From positions 62,001 to 126,000 of the forward strand of contig NW_026570343.1 of the NCBI RefSeq assembly GCF_019649055.1: a stretch of 64,000 nt of DNA, read 5' to 3'. Positions 35,572-46,566 of the stretch are shown here, in pieces (positions within the stretch are counted from its first letter, which is position 1; the number at the start of each line of letters is the position of its first letter). Below the pieces are notes generated by a model, which saw nothing but the letters and a program-made list of their open reading frames with translations, was not told the origin of the DNA and searched no databases. Both the position numbers and the translations under genes were made by a program. Source of the stretch: Paramacrobiotus metropolitanus (taxonomy: Eukaryota; Tardigrada; Eutardigrada; Parachela; Macrobiotidae).

Positions 35572-36056
35572 TTACTTGGCATCGTTTATCGTGACGGGAT
35601 TTTCAACGGCCCGCTGAACACTGCTTATCCAGTTGTCCGCGCCTTGTAACGTGACAAACTGCTGGTACGTCAGACATTCGCCTGACCATTCTGAAAACTG
35701 TAGAAAGCACGTTACCGCACAACAGTATATGCCTTCTTGCTCAGCTTTGTGTAGACCGTGTACAATACGTACGAATGCTCCATATTTTTTAGATGTTTGA
35801 GTGGATTTCACTGGCTCTGGTTGGGCAAACCAGTACACACCGTACCAGGCAACCTGGAATCAGATTAACGCCAGTGAATGGGTTAATGTTTAGGTCGACA
35901 TGCCGTACGATCTGGATTGACAATTTTTACCTTGGTGACCACAAAAACATACGCTTGGCCTTTGCACGTTACGCCGTATACGCGCTTGACTTCTTTACCG
36001 TGCAACTCCTGATCTAGTGCCATCCGAATATAGGCATCGAATTCCTCCGAAGCCAT
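35572..36056 (-). CDS. Small uncharacterised protein, inverted paralogue of 39791-40280
   Basis: Exon 1 36056-35931 (MASEEFDAYIRMAL…KGQAYVFVVTK) and exon 2 35853-35572 (VAWYGVYWFAQPEPVK…), 135 aa, phase 0 splice GTCACCAAG|GTAAAA. It matches the + strand gene throughout (CKGQAYVF, YWFAxPEP, EWxGExLxYxQF, AxxWIxSxQR). The + gene has a second intron where this copy is open, but an 18-nt in-frame GTAACG…TTTCTACAG stretch (35698-35715) sits exactly at that position. No known domain, no signal peptide, charged and probably intracellular. It pairs with the LRAT-like copy downstream on the same strand. A TATA-like GTTTATAAG occurs about 370 bp upstream (near 36430). Confidence 0.6.
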
Positions 36057-36905
36057 TCTGACCCAAAGTCTAACCGTCGTTCAAATGCGGAACTGTTGCT
36101 AAGTTGTCTTAATCGTCAAAGAAAATGCAGTAAACCACGATCGGCAAAACGCGACAGCTTCTTTAGAAGATAAACCTTATAACTGTGGAATCGCAATCGG
36201 AAAGTCACAGGAGGATTTTCTGATTGTTCTAACACAGTAGATGTCGCCGCAGAAAAAGCGCAACGGACGTCTGATGACTGATTGCTTTAAATTTGAATGG
36301 CACTGCTTGGCGCATGCGTAGCGCTATCCCATTATTTTGTTTCGGCAGCTCAGTCGACAGATATTGCTCTGTGTAAAATTTCTTAACATGTGCATTATGT
36401 ACTTACAGTTGTGACGCTAGTTCCGGCTGCTTATAAACCCACGATGCCCCCGAACAAAGTATGGCACACGACATGACACGTCACTCGCTTTACATTTAGC
36501 GCTAAGTTGACTGCTTCACGCATCACGGCGCTTATGGATGATATTACAATGCAACAGAATGACGACATTAGATTTTTGTCGTAAGAGGATGCAGAAATCG
36601 AAGTAGTCGTACGTTGACATGTCTGGAAATATTGATCATGCGATCGGCGATATAATTATCACGCCGGATCCGGTCGGTGTCAAGAATCGTGTAGAACAAT
36701 GGCCACGCATATAAGCGCGTGATTATTGCGATCAGTACGGCATGCGGCATGCCTGGAGGTATGTCACACTGCATTGTGCAGACCTTCGCAGCATCATCAC
36801 AAAATTAATGCCTTGGTATTTTTAAATTTCCACAAGGATTAAAAAGCGCCGGCCGACAACCTATCGGAAGCCACTTTGATGACCATGTTTTGCAGTCAAC
36901 ATCGA

Positions 36906-36937
36906 CTGCTCCCGAGGTGATTCAATATAAAAGCAGT
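36906..36937 (+). promoter_or_regulatory. Duplicated core-promoter block with TATA box (orphan)
   Basis: ACTGCTCCCGAGGTGATTCA-ATATAAAAGCAGT is nearly the same as the block 170-195 bp before the ATG at 39791. No convincing gene follows within 500 bp, so it may be a promoter left over from a duplication. Confidence 0.4.
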
Positions 36938-36999
36938 AAAAATCTCTAACGAGAAGGGAGCAAAAAATTGGTTCTAGTGATAAACTAAATTTTTGCACT

Positions 37000-38401
37000 C
37001 ATCATTCTGCCTGGAACAGTCCGAGCGGTGGCTATTATCATCACCAGTGCACGGTTTACCGCAACCAGACTTGCGTTCCTAGTTCGAGAAATTCATTCAG
37101 GTTTTAATTTGAATTTAATTTGAATTTTTCCTTTTTAATTTTAACTGAAAATTTTAGAGAAGCATTACGAACCTATCTGTAGTTTGGCCAAAAGTAGAAT
37201 GGTTCCCAAAGTTAGGTACAGCTTTTTTACCGCAAGATCGGATATCCGGATATACTCCTGGCTCTTACCATATGACATTTTCCTCGTGTCGAAGGAGCAA
37301 ACAACAAAAACTTTCAACTGCAGCAATCCCAACTCTTTAAACTGTATTTGGTCGTACTGCCCAATTACAGTAAGTACCTTTGCGGTAATCTAACCGAACA
37401 AAGTAATATGAAATAAATGCCTTCAGTACCGTAATTCTTATTCGTGCCTCGAAATTTTCGTGCATTTAAAAGTGTTTTTTGTTAAAAATATTTTCGTGCA
37501 TTTAAAATCAGGCTCGAAGTGTTTTTCATAAAAAAAACGGTATTTATCAAAACATTTCCGGAAAAATTCGAGAACCGTTTTGCTAACCGGCTTTAGTTTT
37601 CTTGATCTCTGCGAAACTTTTGTTTGTTTGGCGATGTAGTTCATCAGATCATCACATGTTTGCCGTTTCCTTCTTTCCTGTGTGCGGCGCCCGTATTGAC
37701 TGACGGTTGACTGTTGACTGTGAACTGTTGACTGTAAGGTGTTGTAGTGCAACATGCATGTTGCGTATGTGTACACATACAGTGCGCGCAGGCAAGTCAG
37801 CAATGCTGGCGTAAGTATACAGATAAAGGAAACAAGATGTTTGTTATTTTAACTTTGACGTTCATAAGAGGAGTGTATTTTTTTTTATTCATTGTTATCG
37901 CGGTTGGCGGCCCGGGAAGCGAAGAGACTGAAATTCTTAGTGGCATTAGGATCTGGGATTGGCAGTTTTTCTGATAACCACGGTTATGATTTTGCATCGC
38001 CTATGAGTCTGCTCAATCTACCGCGGATATTATTACACAGTACCAGAATATGTCCAGCAATGTTTTATAATAACAACAGAAGCGTTTAAATATTTTTGCG
38101 AGATAATATGAGTAATAATATTATTTAGCCAGAATAATTAAACGCGTCAGCAGAAATTCCGTGAAACAAGGTTACGACGACAATCTGTACAAGGCTTCAA
38201 TGAATAACCGTGACACGGATTATGGAGTTTTGAGTCGCATTTCATAAAAGCATTAGCAGTTTACGGTGTTACGAGAAATCCTTACACGCATGTGTAGCGA
38301 TTTCACATAATAGCGGAAACCCAATGCATTCGAAAGCAAACGGTTTCAACAATGCGTAACTTATGAATCCTTTATGTGATGTATTTTTTGATTTTCATTA
38401 G
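37000..38401. other. No firm gene; possible signal-peptide exon at 37837
   Basis: ATG 37837 (+) opens MFVILTLTFIRGVYFFLFIV, a signal-peptide-like stretch followed by GGPGSEETEIL, but no good donor follows. The TGACTG/CAGTCA-type repeats at 37690-37740 (ACTGTTGACTGT) are a simple tandem. Confidence 0.3.
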
Positions 38402-38763
38402 GTAAAGAGTCGGATGGAGAAACGACACCAGCTGTCGCTATGCAACTACTTATTCTCACGTCATGTGTTTCTAGCAGCTGTAATAGAGAGACCCAGAGTA
38501 CACCGACCAGTCGTGCCGGACACTGTCCTGTAGACAGCTCGCTGTCAGGATTGCTCGTTCCAGAACAATGTGTTGTAAAGCATTTGGCACATCGATATAA
38601 TAACCGCAGTATAACCTTAGAGAATACACCCGCGATCCGTACACTACAGTTATGGAAATACTGGTTGTTCGATAATCAGATGAAAGGACAACTGGTAGAA
38701 AGGATTTTCGCAGCTGGGAGATTGCATAGCACCTTTTTTATAGACTTCCCCTCAAAAGTATAG
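38402..38763 (+). CDS. Candidate terminal exon of an unknown protein
   Basis: A TTTTCATTAG acceptor precedes an open frame KESDGETTPAVAMQ…, with six cysteines in the first half and WKYWLF, ending FFIDFPSKV at TAG 38761-38763. It might continue the signal-peptide exon at 37837, but the join is not demonstrated. No domain recognised. Confidence 0.3.
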
Positions 38764-39064
38764 GAAACGTTTGTATTATAATATACAAACAATACGTACA
38801 TATTATTAATATATTTCAAAACATCGTGCTGCACGTCTTCTGCACGTCTTTGCAAAAATATCGCATTTTGCACTTACTGGGCTGTGTGGCACTGAAAAGA
38901 GCACAGCTGCATACAAACCGATAAATTCACATGTAAAAAATAGTTCGAATTATTTAGGTTTGATAATTTTTTTAAGCATAACCTATTTTGCATGGATTGG
39001 AAGCTATTACGCATACAGAGGTGGACGACCTACACAAGAAATAAAAGAAAACCTGGAAAACCAA

Positions 39065-39118
39065 TCGCGTCGAATTTAAATGCGGCGCTATGTCACACTC
39101 CCAGTGGTCCGGGTGCGC
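39065..39118 (+). repeat. Element-end repeat
   Basis: Copy of the 30011-30066 string (GTCGAATTTAAATGCGGCGC…CACACTCCCAG…GTCCGGGTGCGC). See the inverted-repeat element at 43.4 kb. Confidence 0.55.
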
Positions 39119-39596
39119 AAACTTATCCAGATGGCTCAGAAATAGATATGATTGGTGGCAGATCGTCAGGCACGGATGTGTACCGTTCATAGCATACTAA
39201 GCAAAAGCCGAATCAGGTGTCGAGGACGGAACAAAGTCCTGTATGCAAAATAAGGATCACGAGAGTTTTACTGTCTGTAGTTGCCGGTCCACCGTTACAC
39301 ATTAAATCTGGCTTTGATCGTCAGTCCAACTTCAACAGCATTGTACGTAAGCGATCCGTAATTTCAGATAGTACTTACTACGTATATTCAATTGATCCAT
39401 CGTTGAGTCATATCGAAGTATAACTGTAAGAGTGGGAATACGTGCTACCGTACATGTGTGTAACCAACCCTTAAGGCACTGATTTTCACACATCATGTTC
39501 ACCGGCATTTTCTAATTTTTGGTGCCGATGGCCCGATGATAAGCTCGGAGCTTATATGCCTGTATGATGATTTAGCTTTGACGTCAAAAATCGCCT

Positions 39597-39630
39597 GCTC
39601 CCGTGGTGATTCATATAAAAACCAGTATAT
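39597..39630 (+). promoter_or_regulatory. Core promoter with TATA box of the small-protein gene
   Basis: CTGCTCCCGTGGTGATTCA followed by TATAAAAACC at 39613-39622, about 170 nt before ATG 39791. The block is shared with 36906-36937, which argues that it is functional sequence carried along by duplication. Confidence 0.5.
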
Positions 39631-39790
39631 ATTACGCGCTTATGAAATTGCGCTCATACAGTCACTCGTCCGAATAGTTTAGTTACCAAGTCAGCCATAT
39701 TTGCAAATCAGTTATGATATTTCCTGTTAACAGTCGACAAACAGTAACTGTTGCTGTATACGTGTCGCTGTCATATTCATCAACTGCATC

Positions 39791-40280
39791 ATGTCGTCGG
39801 CCGCGTTCGATGACTACATCCGGCGTTCCCTCGAAAACACACTATGCGGCGAGGAAGTCCAGCGCGTCTACGGTATGACGTGCAAAGGCCAAGCGTATGT
39901 TTTTATTATAACCAAGGTAAAGCTGCAAGCGGCGACACTATGATGAAGAAAACGGATGGCAACCTACGGTTATTGTTTTATTCATTCTCTAAAGGTTTTC
40001 TGGCATGCCGTATACTGGTTTGCCGAACCGGAACCGCTGCATGAGGACACTAGTTCGGAGAGATACGGAGCGTTGGTCCGGTTTAATGTGCTCGCATCAG
40101 TTTTCGTTGATTCGACTGTGTAATACTCTACGAACTGATCGGTTTCTATTGCAGAACAAGGAATGGAACGGAGAATTCTTGGCGTATAAACAATTTCTGG
40201 TCTTAGACAGAGCGGAAGCATGGATACGCAGCATGCAACGAGAACTGGGGGATCCAGCTCAGTTCACGGGGTTAAAGTAG
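39791..40280 (+). CDS. Small uncharacterised protein (124 aa), cassette gene 1
   Basis: Three exons, 39791-39916, 39995-40117 and 40155-40280, all phase 0 with good GT-AG sites. Begins MSSAAFDDYIRRSLENTLCG and contains CKGQAYVFIITK, YWFAEPEPLHED, EWNGEFLAYKQF and AWIRSMQREL. No transmembrane segment or known domain. The inverted paralogue at 35572-36056 conserves length, exon 1 size (126 nt) and motifs, which supports real coding function. It is followed at about 370 bp by the LRAT-like gene, and the two neighbours are duplicated together. The function is unknown to me. Confidence 0.65.
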
Positions 40281-40645
40281 GCTTCCGATGTTGATTTTTT
40301 TCTTGTCCTAACTGGGCTTTTACTGGAAATTTCGCAGCCAAAACAGTGCTGCGGAAGACTTATTCTGGTTTAGTTTTTTTGCTGGTGTTGGTAAGGACAG
40401 ACAGCCACAATGCGCTCGTAATGAATCTCCAACTATGTCAACCAGCCAGATTTTGCATGAGATTATAATACTGAATATTGAGAGCTACAAGTTCCTGCAG
40501 TCAAACGTTAAGGTTGCAATGTGCTTATGTAACTAATCTTAAGAGTTTGTAAAGTCATATATGTCTAAATAAGACCCTATTGAGAGAACGGTTAAGGTTA
40601 AGAATATGGTTAACGTTGACCATTGCATACGGTGGTTGTCTTTAG

Positions 40646-41511
40646 GTTTCTCGCGTTCCGCGTTCGTGAACTACCGCCTGATTGTGCCCGCTATCCAGAT
40701 ACGTTTTTACAGCCAGGTGATCATATTCGAGGGCCATTTGCTGGAAAAGAATATCACGAAGGAATCTACATTGGTCAAGGGCAGGTACAGTCCTTTCGCA
40801 CTCGATGCTGTCTTATTAGCAACAGAGTTTCCTTCGCCCCAAAAATAACGACTCGTTCTTCGGCAGGTGGTGCACTTTTCTGGTCAGGGAAACGATGAGC
40901 CTCAGTCGGATTCCAAAACACATACTTTAGTGCAAAGAAAACTGAATGCCGGGGTTCGCTTAGGCGAATTTTATCCGGATTTCGTTAACAGCTACGATGA
41001 TAAAGTGGAAATTATTGTACGTGCAAAAGCAGTGATCGAAATGCAGATATTACCGTTATCGATATGCATTGTGCAGTGCAATGGAAACATACGATTAAAG
41101 AAAATTTTGCAGGAATATCGTTTGCGCTTGCGTAGCCCGGAAGAGATCGTCGCTGCCGCCATCGATTATGCGGCGGAAAAATTCTCTCTCGGCGATTACA
41201 ATCTGGTGCAAAATAACTGTCAACATTTCGCTTCCCTGTGCGCCACTGGACTCCGGGTGATGTGCGGGGATATGCTGTATCGCACCGGCACTATTCGAAA
41301 TGGCCTAGTCCGACTCCAAGTTCCGGAACCTATCGCCAACCGTGTATCCGGTATGTAGTTTTCCGTTGCATAGAGAAGAAAGAGTTTGTTCCTCTTAATT
41401 TGGCAAGCATCCGGTAAAGCGTCCAGTTTGGCGTGTGGGAACGTTAGCGCCGATGCCTTTTATTCGTGTTTCTTTGTTGCAGGTTACAAACCGCGGGGAA
41501 AGAAGAGCTGA
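40646..41511 (+). CDS. LRAT-domain (NlpC/P60 superfamily) protein, cassette gene 2
   Basis: Exons 40646-40784, 40867-41350 and 41483-41511. An upstream start exon is not resolved (an ATG at 40606 is possible). The motif order is that of LRAT/H-REV107-like proteins: QPGDHI, then YHEGIYIGQG with the catalytic-type His, VVHFSG, and NNCQHFASLCATG with the nucleophile Cys. In the family these residues catalyse acyl transfer or phospholipid/peptide-bond hydrolysis; the substrate here is unknown. The last splice (TCC G|GT) adds YKPRGKKS before TGA, a basic tail. No C-terminal membrane anchor like that of vertebrate LRAT is seen. It is the intact partner of the broken minus-strand copy at 34740-35424. 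Confidence 0.7.
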
Positions 41512-42580
41512 TTCCAGACCTTTCGGTCTTCTCCAGTTTTCGCACAGGAGAAATCGAATGCTATCGACAAGCTAAAATGGAGACATTACTCACTTGGCCA
41601 TCAAGTTACTGGATTCACACATTCACGAATGAGCGCAAATATTTACCCGGACCAAGACCTATGAAGTTAGCTGCGGCATAGAGCTAGCTGCTGATGCTTC
41701 GCTAAGTACATGAAAATGTATTATATATAAAATTCTGCATTGTGGTTTATTTTATCAATTTTATTTATATTTTTTGATTGTAGCTTTACATATCCAGCAG
41801 CTGCCATATTTTTCTCGAAGAATGTGTTACGAGTTCTTTAACTACAGAAGACCGATAGCATAATCGTGGGTAATCCTTAAAGTACAAAGATCTGCAAAAA
41901 ATGTACCGAGTTAAAAATAAAGCTATTCAGTGGCGATCAGCTTGTTGCGAATAGTGGCAGAGAGTGTTCTCCGACGATAGAAAAATTGTGGGTTCATACC
42001 ATCGTGCGCTTTTCTTGATCGCTAACCTGTGTCGCCATTCGGTGGGCGAATGACTGGTGGGATGCGTCGATCCTAATTCATCTGCCAAGCACCAGTACAC
42101 CAAACACTTATAAATAAACAGAGAAGGAGGGTTTTGCTGGTAAAATGTATTCCCGGGAGTGCATATTTAATTGGGACAATTGCCATCCCGGAATGCGAAT
42201 AGGTTTCAGATTTGGATTACGATTTGAATGTGGAATTTTGACAGTTTTCCCTATTTCCGTGAGTATCGTGTTTGTTTGCCGATGAGTCAAGTTGACTCAT
42301 CGACATACAAGCAGGGTAGCAAACAAACACAAACAAACACGACAATCAGTCAACAAATACGTCTTTCATTTCAGTATGTACGGTTTTCGTTATATGGATG
42401 TCAATGACGCGTATACTATATACAGGTTATGTGACAGATACATACTTAGGTCCGTAAGGGCATCGGTAGAAGTCTTTGCTGAGACTAAGTTGTATCTGAT
42501 ACGTCCAACAGCGAACTTTTGTTGTGGCTACTTAGCCTAGATGGTCGGTAAAAATAATAATCAAATATTTAATGTTAATT
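41512..42580. other. Intergenic; no gene recognised
   Basis: Contains a short palindromic/tandem CAAACACAAACAAACACGAC patch near 42320. The frame 41466-41681 is an out-of-frame continuation of the LRAT-like 3' exon and is not taken as coding. Confidence 0.35.
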
Positions 42581-42581
42581 G

Positions 42582-42715
42582 CCCATAGCCCGGTGGTACT
42601 ACGTCTGGCTTTGAGACTGTATGTCCTGGGTTCGATTGCTAGGTGGATAACTTTTATCTCATAAAATCAAACCAAAAACAGTATAAAATTCTCAAAATTA
42701 AACAAAAAAATTCTC
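42582..42715 (+). repeat. tRNA-derived SINE-like relic
   Basis: A Pol III A-box-like TAGCCCGGTGGT (42586-42597) and a B-box GGTTCGATTGC (42629-42639) are spaced as in tRNAs. A T-stem-like CCTGG…CTAGG pairing is present, but the acceptor stem does not pair. An A-rich tail follows. Best read as a SINE head rather than a functional tRNA. Confidence 0.45.
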
Positions 42716-43420
42716 CAATAGCCTAAAAGCCCAAAGGTTTTCACCTAAGGGTATAGAGTCTTCCTTACTGGAGTTTGGCTACTGTAGTTGCAATAATAAA
42801 AGTTTCTTCACTAGCAATTTTGGGAAGCGGTGCGACAATAGCAACCCGTATCCGGTTTGGATGCGATACCGTGCCAAAAACGCTATCCTGTTCATTGCTC
42901 GCGACCGCAGTGTATGGAAATATTAGCGGACTTCGGTATTACAGCAAGCAGCTGAAACGCTTACACACACATTTGTAATGTAAGGACTTAACAGAGTTAT
43001 TGTACGTGATCTAAATCTGCTCGGTGCGCAACCTGTCCCGCAACTTTTGTTTTCATAATAATTATGGTACTTACTACGTACATAGTTGGGAACTGACCTG
43101 TTGTGCCGGCAAATTCCGTTAGAGACCATGAAATGTTGAATAATATTCACCTCTTGTTGGGCAATGGATGCAACTACAGTACTAATATAAAATTCACCAA
43201 ATGTAGTTAGATCCTGTATGATGCAACTGGTACTTGGTGAAAGCCATGATTCGATAGTAATTTCCGTTAGTTAACTTAGCTTTCTTAAACAGCGAATATC
43301 TATGCAAATACAACGGGGAAACGCGATTTTTGTAATGGGTACGATCCCCGATCAGGATGGCACAGAGGATGTGTTTCTTTTGTAAATGTTGTTTTGTTCC
43401 GGTGCATAGTTTGTACTCGT
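42716..43420. other. Intergenic; no gene recognised
   Basis: AT-rich sequence, no supported exon. Confidence 0.3.
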
Positions 43421-44161
43421 ACCATGCGCACCCGGACAGTTGGAAGTGCGACATTTCGCCGCACTCACATCAAACTTGACGCGCGACTTCTACGCCGCGA
43501 AGACATTTCGCCGCCGGACATTAGGACGCTTGGACACTTCGGCTTGGGACCATATGCTTTGAGACATTTTACCTTTGCGATATTTCGGCGCAGGACGTCT
43601 GGTCGCGGACATTTCGTTTCGGGACTTTCGAACGATGCGATTAATCGCCGCAAAAAATTCACCGCGCTTAATTCTCACTAGATTTTCAGTTTTTTAGGCT
43701 TGTTCTTAGTTTTCCTGAGGTTTTCTTAGGCTAGTTAGGTTTCTTAAATTTCTTAAGTTTCCTAAGTTTCTTGGTTTTCTTAGGTTTCTGATGGTTCTTA
43801 GGATTCTTAGGTTCTTAGGTTTTTTAGGTTTCATAAGTTTCTTGGGTTTCTTGGATTTCTTGGATTTTTTAGGTTTTTTGTTTGGTTTTGTTTTTTTGTG
43901 TTTTTTTCCTGACTCTTTTATTTAGCTCAGTAAACTATTTATTCGATAGGCGAAATGTCGCTTGGTCGAGACATCCTTGCGGCGAAATTTCCTTGCGTCG
44001 AAGCGGCCATGCGACGGAACGTCGCGCAGCAGAAGGTCCTATCGACGAAATGTCCTGCGACGAACCGTCGCGCGACGAGATGGCCTTGCGGCGGAATGTC
44101 TGCGGCCAAAAGTCCTGCGGCTAGTTGTCCGCGGCGAAATGTCGCAGTGCCCGTACCATGA
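43421..44161. mobile_element. GACATTTCGCCG-type inverted-repeat element
   Basis: Two arms (about 43.43-43.68 and 43.94-44.15 kb) are rich in degenerate words of GACATTTCGCCG in opposite orientation and pair imperfectly. The outer ends share TGCGACATTTCGCCGC, and both sides lie near TACCATG. The 230-bp spacer is a pyrimidine-rich TTTCTTAGG simple repeat. The apparent proteins on both strands are by-products of the 12-nt word. Probably a non-autonomous foldback transposon. Confidence 0.65.
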
Positions 44162-44415
44162 TACTTAATAAAGGCTTTAAACTTTAGTTAACTTGAAGGT
44201 CAGCAGCCGGACATTTTCTGATTGCATGCATATTGCTTCGGAAATAAATTGATGCTGCAAAGACGGAGATTTGAAATTTTTGATTGCTAAATTCTGCCAT
44301 TAGGATAGTCAGTTGCGGCCTTTGTTTTCCCTGCATAGATTCGTCACACCATTCGCTAGCCACAATGAACGTAACGTCTCTTTTTCTGCGACAGCTCGGG
44401 TCAGGTTCGCGGGAA

Positions 44416-44890
44416 ATGAACTACGGGAACACAATGCTGGTGCAACGTGACAGCGGCTAATGGTGGCTGGGATATGTTCAGGATATTGACGGCGATCAGT
44501 TCTTCGTAGACTTCAATGCCAGTGGATTCGAGTGGATTCATTCCAGCCGTCTTTGGCCGCACCGCTTTCTGAAGAGTACAGAAAAAGGTTTACCGGTCCA
44601 GGTGGCACTCCGCGAGGAAGACGGCAAGCCTATGGTGTACCGACCGGCGACCCTCATGCCCATGAACGATGTGTATGGAATGTTTGCCGTGGTGCGGCTA
44701 ACGAACCAGCCATCTCTTGTATCGTGCATCGCTGTCGAATCGTGAAACGGTTGCCGGTACGGGCCAAGAATCGCAGCCTATTCGCCAGCAATAACGGATT
44801 CCGATACATCAAACACGTGGTTCAGTTCGAGGAGGCACATCTGTTGCGGGATATGGATTTCCTACCATTGTTTCTAGCTTTGTCATTGCG
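44416..44890 (+). pseudogene. Broken gene of unknown family
   Basis: ATG 44416 opens MNYGNTMLVQRDSG, then an in-frame TAA (44458-44460), then WWLGYVQDIDGDQFFVDFNA, SRLWPHRF, ALREEDGKPMVYRPAT and NDVYGMFAVVRL in the same frame. The frame then shifts near 44740 to RLPVRAKNRSLF, FRYIKHVVQFEEAHLLRDMD. The density of sensible codons suggests a gene with one nonsense and one frame lesion. Reading stops at 44893, where CAGTGGCGCGTCTAGAGAG begins, resembling a hAT-like transposon terminus. The family is not recognised. Confidence 0.5.
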
Positions 44891-44985
44891 GATCAACAGT
44901 GGCGCGTCTAGAGAGAGAAAATGACATACCGGTGCGGATGTAGGTTGCTTCTCGAAATAGACAATGGGCAGGCAGGCAAAGTTGG

Positions 44986-45919
44986 CTAAGCGGTTCCGTT
45001 ATTTCGGCGCAATTGGGGGCAGTTAATGCGGCCATGACCTGTTTGGTTGCACTTGTAGCAAACATGGCGATAGTTGCACCCGGCACACGATCCGATATTG
45101 AAACGGCCACAGACTGGGGGCGGATTGCCGGCGTTGCGAGCGTTCCCATTGGGAGTTGTGGCGACGAAGGCGGCAGGTTTCGCTGCGACGTTTGTCATCG
45201 CGTTCTGGCAGGCGGTTTGGGAACTGAAGTGGCTTGTGGCGATATTTTCACGCTCGACCGCATTGTCCAAGTTCCATTTATGGTCCTTAGCTCGAATGCG
45301 GAAGTCGGTCAAATGGCGGAATGGCGCGGGCGTAGTAGTGGCGGCGTTTTTGAGCGAGGTACTCCAGGTAGCTGCAGTACTCCAGGGCGACCTTGGCATG
45401 CTTGGGATTGGACGACTGCATCAGAGTCTTCAAGGTTTCCATGCTTCTGGCCCAGAATTCGTCCAAATTAATGTCAAACGGGCCGATCTTACTTTTGGAC
45501 TTTCTGTTGGCTCCAAGACGGGCTTGCGCGAAGACATGTATATGCGGACGGCGCAGGCGGCGGGCTTCCGATTTCAAAATTTTATTGGACTTACCGCTTG
45601 AGGCGCTGGAGGAGCTGGTAGTGGAGCTATCTGAGGAGGAGGAGGAGGGCCAACGCGAAGATCCTGAGGAACTGGAACGCGATGCTGAGCGCGAGCGACG
45701 TTGCTTCTTTGCCTTGGACTCTTTTGCACCCAAATCCAGTAGTACGTTGCGTTTATGGCCGGCATGGCTGGTGACCTTTAGGGTCGTGGCGGCATTCTGC
45801 TGACACACTTGGAACTGCTTAATACGGGAGCGGTCGCCGATCTTCTGCACAATTTGGTCCACCTCTGCAGGGGTAAGAAGAAGCAGGTGCTGTCTTTCCG
45901 TGATGTTCTCCTCCTCCAA
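44986..45919 (-). mobile_element. Gag-like retroelement ORF with serine-rich region and C/H knuckles
   Basis: Minus strand from 45919: acidic helix (PAEVDQIVQKI), an Arg/Ser-rich tract (RRSRSASRSSSSGSSR), then EFWARSMETLKTL. After a frame shift near 45340 it continues KDHKWNLDNAVEREN and ends VCGRFNIGSCAGCNYRHVCYKC…GH…C. The C-x-x-FN-x-G-x-C…HVCxxC layout is typical of DIRS/Ngaro-like retroelement ORF1. No reverse transcriptase or recombinase was found nearby, so this is an isolated, frameshifted remnant. Confidence 0.5.
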
Positions 45920-46566
45920 GGCGTTAATGGTTTCTTTGCTTAGGCCGATGTCAGACAGTGTCGGTTCGGCTTGCTCTGGCTGGCTTGGCGGCGTGGCATT
46001 TATTTTTCAAGGCCGATTTGGACATAGCTTTAATTTCAGCAGCTGTGAGTACCATGATGCAAAGCGAGTTAAGCGGTATATACCAGTGACGATCTAGTAT
46101 AGACGATCTAGTATATCATGACGATCTGGTATAGACCAGCTATCAAATATCTTAAAACTTTTCGCGTAGCAAGCGGCTGGATCGCGATAATAATGAGCCG
46201 GCCCGGCGAAGGTGACCGGCTTATATATGCGCGCTTCCAAGCGGATATGTAGTTAGGCAAAGGGGCAAGGGGAAGGCTTAGCTTCGCAGCGGCAAAGAAG
46301 GTGCCGTTCAGTGGGCATTTATCAACAGATTTCACCAATAGTGAAATCTAACCCATTATCGCTCTAGGCACTGACATAACAAACGCTGTCCGAAGTTAAT
46401 GTTATTATTTACAACAGCAGTGTTAACGTTCTAGCGCAACATGATGCTCACAAATAAATTCTAACGTGGTTTATTGAAGAAGTATTTGGCTAAGGATTCG
46501 GTAATGAAGATTCAGTAATTATTTGGTAGTACTAACGTCAATGATCAAATTGTTTTTTGCAAGCAG
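45920..46566. other. Repeat remnants, no gene
   Basis: Short GACGATCTAGTATA repeats (46088-46135) occur in an otherwise unassigned stretch. Confidence 0.35.

Noticed and set aside
42582-42655. Functional tRNA gene
   Set aside because: A and B boxes are present, but the acceptor and anticodon stems do not fold properly.
43394-44168. Arg-rich open frames on both strands
   Set aside because: They are produced by iterated GACATTTCGCCG words in the foldback element.
45013-45803. Three + strand frames of 136-175 codons
   Set aside because: They are antisense shadows of the serine-rich gag-like minus-strand ORF.
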